From Casp-actino8 sp964563545 (GTDB taxonomy: Bacteria > Actinomycetota > Acidimicrobiia > Acidimicrobiales > Ilumatobacteraceae), in the NCBI GenBank assembly GCA_964563545.1, contig CAZLXB010000006.1:1-64000 (forward strand): a stretch of DNA of 64,000 bases, written 5' to 3'. A program made the position numbers and the translations under genes. How positions within the stretch are numbered: the first letter of the stretch is position 1; each line of letters starts with the position of its first letter. Positions 35,370 through 43,426 of this stretch are shown here, one piece after another. The notes below the pieces were generated by a model. The model had not been told where the DNA came from. It made no database searches and saw nothing but the letters and a program-made list of their open reading frames with translations.

Positions 35370-36269
35370 GTGAAATTCTGGTGCGCTACCGCCTTCATGA
35401 AGACGAAGCAATTGGTGCACATCGCGCAGTTGCTCGACGAAGCGGGTTACCACGGACTCATGGTCAGCGACCATCTCGTGTATCCGAAGAATCTGCAATC
35501 GAAGTACCCGTATTCGCCGCATCCGGACGGACGGCCGATCTGGGAACCCGAGACTGCGTGGCCCGACCCGTGGGTGCTGATCGGCGCCATGTCGAGTGTG
35601 ACGCGCCAACTGAACTTCACCACCAACATCTACGTGGCCGGCCATCGCCCGCTTCTGCAACTGGCCAAGGAGATCGCGACGGCATCGGTTCTCTCGGATG
35701 GACGCGTGGCGTTGGGTGCTGGCGCGGGCTGGATGAAAGAAGAGTTCGACCTCCAGGGCCAGGATTTCTCCAATCGCGGCAAACGTCTGACCGAGATGAT
35801 CGAGGCGCTCCGCGCGATGTGGGCCGGAGGATGGGTGGAGTTTCACGGCGAGTATTACGAGATTCCCCCGGTGACCATGGAGCCGTCACCACCGTCGCGA
35901 GTGCCGATTTACGTGGGGGGCCATACGGATGCGGCACTCCGTCGCGCCGCCAAGGTGGGCGACGGTTGGATCGGAAATGCGTATCCATGGGAGGAGGCCG
36001 AGCTCCATGTGGCGAAGTTGAAGGGTTACCTGCGCGAGTACGGGCGCGAGAACGACGACTTCGAGATCATCTGCGGTCTGTACGCGATGCCCACGGCCGA
36101 CCTCTACCGGCGGGCCGAAGAGGAACTCGGGCTCACAGGAACTCTGTGCATGCCGTGGGCACTCGGCAATCCATCAGCTGGTGATCACGCTGGGTTGTCG
36201 GAGATGTCGGCTGCCTATCGGCCTTACATCGACGACTTCGCGACCAACGTGGTCGCCAAGTGCCAGTGA
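35370..36269 (+). CDS. LLM-family F420-dependent-type oxidoreductase
   Basis: 299 residues from a GTG start preceded by GGGGGA. Luciferase-like barrel: GYHGLMVSDHLVYP, TNIYVAGHRPLLQLAKEIAT, RVALGAGAGWMKEEF and VPIYVGGHTDAALRRAAKVGDGWIG. The AGAGW segment and the conserved DH...P active-site strand are typical of the TIGR03619-type F420 group. It is expressed divergently from the crotonase across the operator, so it is likely co-regulated with the steroid genes. Substrate unknown. Confidence 0.83.
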   Translation: MKFWCATAFMKTKQLVHIAQLLDEAGYHGLMVSDHLVYPKNLQSKYPYSPHPDGRPIWEPETAWPDPWVLIGAMSSVTRQLNFTTNIYVAGHRPLLQLAKEIATASVLSDGRVALGAGAGWMKEEFDLQGQDFSNRGKRLTEMIEALRAMWAGGWVEFHGEYYEIPPVTMEPSPPSRVPIYVGGHTDAALRRAAKVGDGWIGNAYPWEEAELHVAKLKGYLREYGRENDDFEIICGLYAMPTADLYRRAEEELGLTGTLCMPWALGNPSAGDHAGLSEMSAAYRPYIDDFATNVVAKCQ

Positions 36270-36276
36270 CGTCGGT

Positions 36277-37749
36277 TCAGCCGGGCCAGACGATCGACTG
36301 CATCTCGGTGTAGCAGAGCAGACCGAAGTCGCCGCCGTCGCGGCCGACACCGCTCATCTTGAAACCGCCGAAAGGCGCCTCGTGGTTCCGTTGCGCGGTG
36401 TTGATGCCGACGTTGCCGCTTCGAAGTTGACGAGCAACCCGATAGGCGCGATCGGAGTCCTGCGAAAAGACGTAGTCGTAGAGTCCGAACTCGGTGCCGT
36501 TGGCGATGGCCAGACCCTCGTCTTCGTCGTCGAAGGGGACGACCACGACCACCGGACCGAAGATCTCCTGTTGAACGGGAGTCATGCCGGGTCGGCAGTT
36601 CGCGATGAGCGTCGGAGCGACGTAGAAACCGCGGTCCATGTGTTGCGGGCGTCGGCCGTCCACCACGACTTCGGCACCCTCGTTGGCGCCGGCGGCGATG
36701 TACGACTCGATCCGATCGCGCTGGGCAGCCGAGATCACGGGACCCACCAAGGTGTCGGGCTGAGTGGGATCGCCGACCTTCAGATGCGGAGCCACATTGG
36801 CCAGCGCGGTCACGAGTTCGTCGTACCGGCTGCGGTGAACGATCGCGCGCGTGGGCGCGGTGCAGATCTGGCCGCTGTGGAAGGCCCACACACTCTGGAT
36901 CGCGCCGACCGCCTTGGCGACATCGGCGTCCTCGAGGACGAGTGCGGCTCCCTTGCCGCCGAGTTCGAGGAGCTGGCGCTTCATGGTCGCCGCTCCGGCC
37001 TCCATGATTTTCACGCCCACTCCAGTCGATCCCGTGAACGACACCATGTCGACATGCGGACTGGTCGTGAGCGCGGCGGCCGGTTCGGGTTTGGACGACG
37101 TCACGATGTTGATCACTCCGGGCGGGAACCCGACTTCGTGCATGATCTCGGCGAGTTCGATCACCGCGAGCGGATCCTGTGGCGCGGGCTTCATCACCAC
37201 CGTGCAACCGACGGCGAGAGCCGGGGCGATCTTGCCGGCCATGTTGACGACCGGGAAGTTGTAGGGCGAGATGCACGCGACCACACCGACCGGCTGACGC
37301 TGGACGACTCCGCCGATGAGTCCGCCGGGAGCGAGGGGAGTGGCCTGCATCGGTGACGGTGGAAGGGGGATGTCGAGGCTGCGCGCTGCGCTGCGGGCGT
37401 AGCGCTCGAAACGTTCGATGGCGACCGGAACCTGCATTCGCGATCCGACCTGGGCGGTCGCGCCGGTCTCGCTGATGATGAGCGGTACGAGATCGGCCTG
37501 TCGTTCACGAAGGCGGTCGGCGACGGCTTGCAAGAGGCGCGCGCGTTCGGCGGGCGGCGTACGCCACCACCGGGGGAAGGCGTCGTGCGCGGCACGGGCG
37601 GCGGCCTCGGCCTGTGCGACCGATGCCTCGGGGGCGTGCCCGACGACTTGCTCGGTCGCCGGATTGATGATCGGGACGGAACCGTGGTCGCCGTCGACCC
37701 ACTCGCCGCCGATGAGAAGTCGGTATGTCTTGTCGGACGTCTGAGCCAC
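36277..37749 (-). CDS. NAD(P)-dependent aldehyde dehydrogenase
   Basis: 490 residues, complete ALDH fold. Catalytic residues: Asn164 (PYNFP), Lys187 (MKPAP), Glu262 (LELGGKG) and nucleophile Cys296 (SGQICTAPTR). It oxidises an aldehyde to the acid; in steroid catabolism such enzymes can follow P450 oxidation of the terminal carbon. The GTG start has a GGAGG site 6 bases upstream. The frame remains open for a further 590 codons upstream, antisense to the amidohydrolase, but that is a compositional artefact. The operator at 37786 is 36 bases upstream. Confidence 0.9.
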   Translation of the reverse strand: MAQTSDKTYRLLIGGEWVDGDHGSVPIINPATEQVVGHAPEASVAQAEAAARAAHDAFPRWWRTPPAERARLLQAVADRLRERQADLVPLIISETGATAQVGSRMQVPVAIERFERYARSAARSLDIPLPPSPMQATPLAPGGLIGGVVQRQPVGVVACISPYNFPVVNMAGKIAPALAVGCTVVMKPAPQDPLAVIELAEIMHEVGFPPGVINIVTSSKPEPAAALTTSPHVDMVSFTGSTGVGVKIMEAGAATMKRQLLELGGKGAALVLEDADVAKAVGAIQSVWAFHSGQICTAPTRAIVHRSRYDELVTALANVAPHLKVGDPTQPDTLVGPVISAAQRDRIESYIAAGANEGAEVVVDGRRPQHMDRGFYVAPTLIANCRPGMTPVQQEIFGPVVVVVPFDDEDEGLAIANGTEFGLYDYVFSQDSDRAYRVARQLRSGNVGINTAQRNHEAPFGGFKMSGVGRDGGDFGLLCYTEMQSIVWPG

Positions 37750-37785
37750 GGTTCGCCTCCGTTGTGATCGCCGTGCGAAGGCTAC

Positions 37786-37806
37786 AATCTGACGGGTCGT
37801 CAGATT
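37786..37806. promoter_or_regulatory. Palindromic operator between ALDH and amidohydrolase genes
   Basis: Perfect inverted repeat AATCTGAC-GGGTC-GTCAGATT in the 75-base divergent promoter: 18 bases before the amidohydrolase ATG and 36 bases before the ALDH GTG. It contains the TCTGAC-N5-GTCAGA core shared with three other promoters in this region. Confidence 0.78.
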
Positions 37807-37824
37807 CCATCGCAAGGGGCCAAC

Positions 37825-39546
37825 ATGCTCGACATCGTCATCAAGGGCGGAACCATCATCGATGGAACGGGAGCGCCGGCGCGACGGGCCGACGTCGGAA
37901 TCAAGGATGGACGCATCGTCTCCGTCGGCGTCGTCGAAGAGTCGGCAACAGAGATCATCGATGCCGACGGCCTCATGGTGGCTCCCGGTTTCATCGATCC
38001 GCACACGCATTACGACGCGCAGCTCCTGTGGGACCCGACTGCGAGTCCATCGAGCGTGCACGGTGTGACGACGGTGATCGGCGGTAACTGCGGGTTCACG
38101 CTCGCTCCGCTCATCCCTGGCGACGCCGATTACCTCCGCAAGATGATGTCGAAGGTCGAGGGCATGCCGCTCGCTGCGCTCGAGAACGGCACCGACTGGT
38201 CGTGGGAGACTTTCGCCGACTACCTCGGCCGACTCGAGAACAACATCTCCGTCAACGCCGGATTCCTCGTCGGCCATTGTGCGGTGCGCCGCTACGTGAT
38301 GGGCCCGGCCGCCGTGGGTGGTGAGGCCGATGCCGAGCAGATCGACGCCATGCGTCGCGAATTGGCCCGCGCCATCGAAGCCGGGGCTCTTGGTTTCTCG
38401 TTCACGAACAGCACCTCGCACAGCGACGGCGACGGTGAACCCGTGGCGAGCCGTTGGGCCACGCACGACGAACTGATCGCATTGTGTGAAGAGACCGGTC
38501 AGCACGAGGGCACGACCCTCGAGGGGATCGTTCCGGGCTGTCTCGATCGCTTCGCCGACGACGAGATCGAGTTGCTGGGCCGCATGAGTGCGGCGGCCAA
38601 TCGGCCCATGAACTGGAACGTCCTGACGGTCGACTCTCGCGAACCCGACCGTGTCCCGCGTCAGATCTCGGCGTTCGACCGCGCTGCTCAACTCGGTGGT
38701 CGCGTGGTGGCGCTCACCATGCCGGTCCAGGTGCCGATGAACATGAGTTTCCTCAACTTCTGTGGCTTGTGGCTGTTGCCCGGTTGGCAGAAGGTCCTCG
38801 GTGTCCCGGTGGCCGAGCGGATCCAGCGTCTGCAAGATCCCGACGTACGACTCGCGTTGCTGGAGAACAGCCTTTCGCCGGCGGCCGGCGTGTTTCGTCG
38901 GCTCGCCGACTGGGGCGACTACGTCATCGGCGACACGTATTCGAAGGCCAACGAAGGTCTGTCGGGGCGCATCGTCCGCGACGTCGCCAACGAGCGGGGG
39001 AAGAGTTCGTTCGGGACTTTGCTCGACATCGTGATCGCCGACGATCTCCGCACGATTCTCTGGCCCACCCCGCAGGACGACGACGCCGAGTCGTGGCGCA
39101 TGCGAGCCGAACTCTGGCAGGACCCGCGCGCCATCATCGGAGGTTCGGATGCCGGCGCCCACCTCGATCGCATGTGCGGCGCGCCGTACCCCACTCGTTG
39201 GCTCGCCGACTGTCTGCGTGGTCGCCAACTCGTGCCGGTCGAGCACGCAGTCCGCATGATGACATCGGCGCCGGCGAACCTGTTCGGTCTCACCGATCGT
39301 GGTGTGTTGCGCGAGGGATCTCACGCCGATGTGGTGGTCTTCGATCCGGCCACCGTGGGTTCGGAGGACGCCCGACTCGTGACCGACCTGCCCGGTTCGT
39401 CGTCTCGTCTCACCGCCGGATCGCACGGCGTGGTTCGCGTTCTGGTGAACGGAGTACCGATCGTGGAGAACGGCGTGGCCAACGGCCGCACGCCGGGCAC
39501 CGTGTTGAAGTCGGGCCGCGACACCCACACCGTCACGGCCCGCTGA
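37825..39546 (+). CDS. Amidohydrolase, N-acyl-D-amino-acid deacylase (D-aminoacylase) family
   Basis: 573 residues, composite beta-sandwich plus TIM barrel. Metal-binding His60-x-His62 in GFIDPHTHYD, the GNCGFT motif, and the late GGSDAGAHLD Asp typical of D-aminoacylases and dihydroorotase-like enzymes. The C-terminal return to the sandwich reads GSHADVVVFDPATV. Family members cleave amide bonds of N-acyl amino acids. Since it shares an operator with the steroid genes, an amide-conjugated steroid or bile acid is a conceivable substrate, but this is speculative. Followed by a strong hairpin. Confidence 0.85.
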   Translation: MLDIVIKGGTIIDGTGAPARRADVGIKDGRIVSVGVVEESATEIIDADGLMVAPGFIDPHTHYDAQLLWDPTASPSSVHGVTTVIGGNCGFTLAPLIPGDADYLRKMMSKVEGMPLAALENGTDWSWETFADYLGRLENNISVNAGFLVGHCAVRRYVMGPAAVGGEADAEQIDAMRRELARAIEAGALGFSFTNSTSHSDGDGEPVASRWATHDELIALCEETGQHEGTTLEGIVPGCLDRFADDEIELLGRMSAAANRPMNWNVLTVDSREPDRVPRQISAFDRAAQLGGRVVALTMPVQVPMNMSFLNFCGLWLLPGWQKVLGVPVAERIQRLQDPDVRLALLENSLSPAAGVFRRLADWGDYVIGDTYSKANEGLSGRIVRDVANERGKSSFGTLLDIVIADDLRTILWPTPQDDDAESWRMRAELWQDPRAIIGGSDAGAHLDRMCGAPYPTRWLADCLRGRQLVPVEHAVRMMTSAPANLFGLTDRGVLREGSHADVVVFDPATVGSEDARLVTDLPGSSSRLTAGSHGVVRVLVNGVPIVENGVANGRTPGTVLKSGRDTHTVTAR

Positions 39547-39561
39547 ATCTCTCCCCGCACG

Positions 39562-39597
39562 CGAAGGAGCCGCCCGGTTGCCCGGGCGGCTCCTTCG
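39562..39597. terminator. Strong hairpin terminator between convergent genes
   Basis: A perfect 16-bp stem (39562-39577 paired with 39582-39597) closes a TTGC tetraloop. It lies 15 bases past the amidohydrolase stop and 21 bases before the end of the convergent binding-protein gene, so it can serve both strands. No long T-run follows, as is common in high-GC actinobacteria. Confidence 0.85.
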
Positions 39598-39618
39598 TAC
39601 TTCTCACGACCGATGTGG

Positions 39619-41082
39619 TCAGTCGGTGATCGACACCCAGTCGCTCACGACGATGCCGCACGAGATCGGTGCTGCACAGCCGTTGTAGAGGCCGTTGGCA
39701 TCGGGTGCGGTGTCAGCGGCGGCCGCAGTGATCTTCACGGTGTGAACCGCGTTGGCCGCGTACGGCTTACCGGGGGCGAAGAGTCCGGTTCCGCCACCGG
39801 CGAGAGCCAAGGGCACCTCGCCGAGGTTGAGCACCGACTCGATGAACGACGCGCGGGTCGGATTGACTCCAGCCGCGGTCATGGCCAACTGGAAGATGTT
39901 GGCCATCGCGCACTCCTGCGGGGTGTAGTCCGAGAAGAGCTGCTTGCCGGTCGTGTCGGTGATGATCTGACCGGCCGGCACACCCGAGTTGGACTTGCCG
40001 CCGTAGTACGACTCGAAGTTCTCGTCGAAGTGAGCGCGGCAACCAGCCTCGAACTCGGTGTCGGGACGAATGCTCGTTCCGTCGGTCGAGTGGTCGTAGG
40101 CGGTGATGCATTCACTACCGGCGGCCGCGGCCGGTGCACGGCTCAGACCGAAGGCCGAGCAACCCGAGGACGACGTGTCCATGAGGCTGAACTTGAGACC
40201 TGCAGCCGCGGCGGCCGTCCAGAATCCGGTGTTCTCGGTGAAGGGTGTGGCGACGAGGACGCGCACCACGCCTTCGGCCTGGAACGCACCGACGGCATTG
40301 GCACCTTCTTCGTTGATCGCCGCGTTGTCACCCGACGTCGAGTTCAATTCGATCAACTTCACCGTGTAACCAGCCTCGGTGAGGGCGGCCTCGGCGGCCT
40401 TGCCCGCTGCGCTGAGCGCCGGGGTGTTGTTCGACAGGATGCCCACGGTGGCGCCAGCGGCGGCCTCGCCGGACTCGATCCACGCCTTGGCTCCGGCGGC
40501 GGCCACGACCTCACTCGGCGGAGCGAGCGAGATGGCGAGTCCGGTGTCGAGTTCGGCCTGGCTCATGACGTCGCCGTACATGATCGGGACGCCGGCGTCG
40601 AGCAGGCACTTACGGGCGATCGACGAGAGACCGGTTCCGTTCACGACGAGGAAGAGTTCGTTGTCGACGGTCGCTTCGGCACACAGGGTGTCGAAGGTCG
40701 ACTGATCGAGCGGGTTCCACACGAGACGAACGAGTTCGATCTGGCGACCGTTGATGCCACCGGCCTCGTTCATGTCGTCGAAGAAGACCTGCCAGCGAGC
40801 CATCAGGTGGTCGGTGGTCAGCGTTTCGGGAATCGAGATTCCCATGGCGCGGATGGCTTCGAGGTCGGAGACCGCCACGCCGATCTTGATGGTGTCGGGA
40901 GTGATGCCGACATCGGAGGCGGTGAGCTCTTCGGTCGGGGCTTCGGTGGCGGGCGCTTCGCTGCCGGCCGGGGCCTCGGTGGCCGGAGTCGAATCTCCGC
41001 CGTCGTCACCACCACACGCGGCGATGAGCAATGAGGCGCCGGCGACCAAGGCCAACGCCACTCGGGACTTTCTGGTCATCAT
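39619..41082 (-). CDS. ABC transporter substrate-binding lipoprotein, LivK-like
   Basis: 487 residues. Signal peptide with lipobox LLIAAC (Cys at about 23), then a low-complexity Thr/Pro/Glu/Ala linker to about residue 52 and a type I periplasmic-binding fold (IKIGVAVSDL, NEAGGINGRQIELV, GATVGILSN). It binds solute outside the membrane for the divergently encoded LIV-type transporter. Family ligands range from branched amino acids to amides and aromatic or alicyclic acids. The shared operator with the steroid operon suggests a steroid-derived or otherwise co-metabolised ligand. Confidence 0.86.
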   Translation of the reverse strand: MMTRKSRVALALVAGASLLIAACGGDDGGDSTPATEAPAGSEAPATEAPTEELTASDVGITPDTIKIGVAVSDLEAIRAMGISIPETLTTDHLMARWQVFFDDMNEAGGINGRQIELVRLVWNPLDQSTFDTLCAEATVDNELFLVVNGTGLSSIARKCLLDAGVPIMYGDVMSQAELDTGLAISLAPPSEVVAAAGAKAWIESGEAAAGATVGILSNNTPALSAAGKAAEAALTEAGYTVKLIELNSTSGDNAAINEEGANAVGAFQAEGVVRVLVATPFTENTGFWTAAAAAGLKFSLMDTSSSGCSAFGLSRAPAAAAGSECITAYDHSTDGTSIRPDTEFEAGCRAHFDENFESYYGGKSNSGVPAGQIITDTTGKQLFSDYTPQECAMANIFQLAMTAAGVNPTRASFIESVLNLGEVPLALAGGGTGLFAPGKPYAANAVHTVKITAAAADTAPDANGLYNGCAAPISCGIVVSDWVSITD

Positions 41083-41165
41083 TTCCCCCTCAGGAATGGT
41101 CCGTGACTAGTGAACCGAAAGCGGATTGCCCGGTTCAGGTAGGGGACGGTAGCACGGTCGGACCC

Positions 41166-41190
41166 GGTTTCTGACACATCGTCAGAAACC
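41166..41190. promoter_or_regulatory. Palindromic operator between binding protein and MFS-LivF genes
   Basis: Perfect 25-bp inverted repeat GGTTTCTGAC-ACATC-GTCAGAAACC, with the same outer bases as the igr-like operator (GTTTCTGAC-N5-GTCAGAAAC). It lies 37 bases before the MFS-LivF ATG and 83 bases before the binding-protein ATG in their 145-base divergent promoter. Confidence 0.82.
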
Positions 41191-41227
41191 GATTCGGGCG
41201 ACTATTGTCGTCGCCCGAGGGGGGTCC

Positions 41228-43426
41228 ATGCAGGCAGGACAAGGGGAGTCGACGCCGTCGACGAGGTCGGTTGCTGATCTGGCCGGCTCGATCGTGGTCG
41301 AGCAAGCGGACCGCGCCGATCTTGGGGTCGAAGCCGTCGAGGAAAGTGCGCCCGTGGTCGAGGCGATGTCGATGCGCGAGGGCTTCCGTCGCGGGGGCTA
41401 CCGGATCGCCGTGGTTCTCCTTCTCTTCACGGTCCTCGAGGAATTCGACCGGGTCGCCATGCAGGTCCTCGGTCCCGACATCCAGAAGTCGCTCGGCATC
41501 TCCGACACCTTGCTCCTCGGTTTGCAGAGTTTCGGCGGTGTCGTTCTCGTGCTGGCCACTCTTCCATTCGCGTGGCTCGCCGATCGCCGTCGACGCGTGC
41601 GCGTGATGTCGGCCGCGTCCGCGCTGTGGCTGGCCTTCGTCGCGCTCACCGGTTCGGTCGTCAACTCGTTCCAGATGGGACTCGCGCGGGCCGGCAGTGG
41701 ATTCGGGGCATCGGCCCGAGTTCCGATCGGCCCGTCTCTCGTGGCCGATCAGTATCCGCTGGCCGTCCGTACCCGCATCTTCGCCATCGAAGCACTCGGT
41801 CGTCCGCTCGGCCAGGTGCTCGGCCCGCTGTTCGCCGGACTCGTCGTGGTGTGGGCCGGCAACGACGGCGGCGACTGGCGACTCGTGTTCTTCGCCCTAC
41901 TGATTCCGGCCGGTATCACCGTGTTGTGGTCGTTGTCGTTGCGCGAACCCGAACGCGGCCGCCAGGAACAAGAGGCCATTCTCGGATCGACCGATGCCAT
42001 CGGCGAGGCCGAACCGCCGGTGCGGCTCAGCGCGGCGTTCCAACGGCTGAAGAAGGTGCGCACGTTCTACTTCCTCGTGGTGGGTATCGGCGTTCTGGGT
42101 TTCGCACTCATCGCGGTTCCCGGCGCTTTCAACCTGTTGCTCGAGGACTCCTATGGTTACAGCGCCTTCCGTCGTGGCTGGATCGGCGCGATCACGTGGT
42201 CGGGCGCGCTCATCGGGATTCCGTTGGCCGGCCGTATCGGTGAGGCGTTGTTCCGCCGCAACCCTCCCTCGGCGTTGCGCATGATGGGCTTTTTCATCGT
42301 CGCCTATGGCGTGTTCGTCACGGTGGGTCTGCGGTTCCAGAGTGCGCCGGTGATGATCGCCTTGGTGACGATCGGCTATGCGTTCCAAGGTGCCGCGTTC
42401 ACCCAGATGGGCCCGGCGGTGTCGGCGATCATTCCGTACCAGATGCGTTCGCAGGCCTTTGCCATGGTCGGTGTGTACATATTCCTGATGGGCGGATTCT
42501 TCGGCGGACTCCTCGCCGGAGCCCTGTCGGACGCGCACGGTGAACGCACTGCACTCACCGTCGTGGTTCCGCCGGCCGCACTCCTCGGTGGTTTCCTCAT
42601 CGTCTACGGAAGCCGTTACATGCGGCGTGACATCGCCCTCACTGCAGCCGAACTCCGCGAACAGCAGGCCGAGCGCGAGCGCGTGATGCGCGAACCCGAC
42701 AACGTCCCCGTGTTGCAGGTCCGCAACGTCGACGTGAGTTACGGCAACCTGCAGGTGTTGTTCGATGTCGGGTTCGACGTGCGCAAGGGCGAGGTTCTGG
42801 CCTTGCTCGGCACGAACGGCGCCGGCAAGTCGACCATCCTGAAAGCGATCTCCGGACTCAAGTTGCCTGATCGAGGTGTGGTCCGCATGAATGGCCGCAC
42901 GATCACTCTCGTGGACCCGCAATACCGCGCGTCGATGGGCCTCGTACTCGTGCCCGGAGGCGAGGCGGTGTTCTCGTCGATGACAGTGGCCGAGAACCTC
43001 ACGCTCTGGAGTCGCCAGATCTCCGACCCGAGTCGCCGACGCGAACGGTTGTCCCTCGTGGAAGAGACGTTCCCGGTTCTTCGTGAGCGCGCCGATCAAC
43101 GAGCCGGATCGATGTCGGGCGGCCAGCAGCAGATGCTCGCCCTCGCCAAGGCCGTGATGCTCGATCCCGAGGTCTTGCTCATCGACGAACTCTCGCTCGG
43201 TCTGGCCCCGGTCGTGGTGCAGGATCTCCTCGTCGTCGTCGAACGCCTCAAGCAGCAGGGGATCACGATGGTCATCGTCGAACAGTCGGTGAACGTCGCA
43301 TTGTCCATCGCCGACCGCGCCGTCTTCATGGAACGCGGTCAGGTCAAGTTCGAGGGTCCGGCGCGCGAACTCCTCGAACGTGGCGACCTGCTCCGAGCGG
43401 TCTTCTTGTCCGGAGCCGGCGCATGA
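41228..43426 (+). CDS. Fusion of an MFS permease with a LivF-type ABC ATPase
   Basis: 732 residues. About 55-470 is a major-facilitator permease with around a dozen hydrophobic segments and the MFS loop LPFAWLADRRRRVRVMS. From about residue 495 to the end is an ABC ATPase of the LivF type: Walker A GTNGAGKST (528-536), signature MSGGQQQM and Walker B EVLLIDELSLGLAP. LivF normally stands alone as the second ATPase of a LIV importer. The next gene supplies LivH, LivM and LivG, so LivF here is delivered by a secondary-transporter chain. Whether the MFS part transports is unknown. The reading frame is continuous, with no sign of two genes. Confidence 0.88.
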   Translation: MQAGQGESTPSTRSVADLAGSIVVEQADRADLGVEAVEESAPVVEAMSMREGFRRGGYRIAVVLLLFTVLEEFDRVAMQVLGPDIQKSLGISDTLLLGLQSFGGVVLVLATLPFAWLADRRRRVRVMSAASALWLAFVALTGSVVNSFQMGLARAGSGFGASARVPIGPSLVADQYPLAVRTRIFAIEALGRPLGQVLGPLFAGLVVVWAGNDGGDWRLVFFALLIPAGITVLWSLSLREPERGRQEQEAILGSTDAIGEAEPPVRLSAAFQRLKKVRTFYFLVVGIGVLGFALIAVPGAFNLLLEDSYGYSAFRRGWIGAITWSGALIGIPLAGRIGEALFRRNPPSALRMMGFFIVAYGVFVTVGLRFQSAPVMIALVTIGYAFQGAAFTQMGPAVSAIIPYQMRSQAFAMVGVYIFLMGGFFGGLLAGALSDAHGERTALTVVVPPAALLGGFLIVYGSRYMRRDIALTAAELREQQAERERVMREPDNVPVLQVRNVDVSYGNLQVLFDVGFDVRKGEVLALLGTNGAGKSTILKAISGLKLPDRGVVRMNGRTITLVDPQYRASMGLVLVPGGEAVFSSMTVAENLTLWSRQISDPSRRRERLSLVEETFPVLRERADQRAGSMSGGQQQMLALAKAVMLDPEVLLIDELSLGLAPVVVQDLLVVVERLKQQGITMVIVEQSVNVALSIADRAVFMERGQVKFEGPARELLERGDLLRAVFLSGAGA

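Noticed and set aside
37750..39528. A minus-strand open frame extends the ALDH to 1083 residues, suggesting a giant fusion protein
   Set aside because: The extension is antisense to the well-supported amidohydrolase gene, shows no domain pattern and reflects high-GC codon bias; GTG 37749 has a proper ribosome site.
41228..43426. Two separate genes (MFS and LivF) misread as one through a frameshift
   Set aside because: The frame is continuous across the junction with a plausible linker (about residues 470-495) and no stop or ribosome-site-led start before the ATPase domain.
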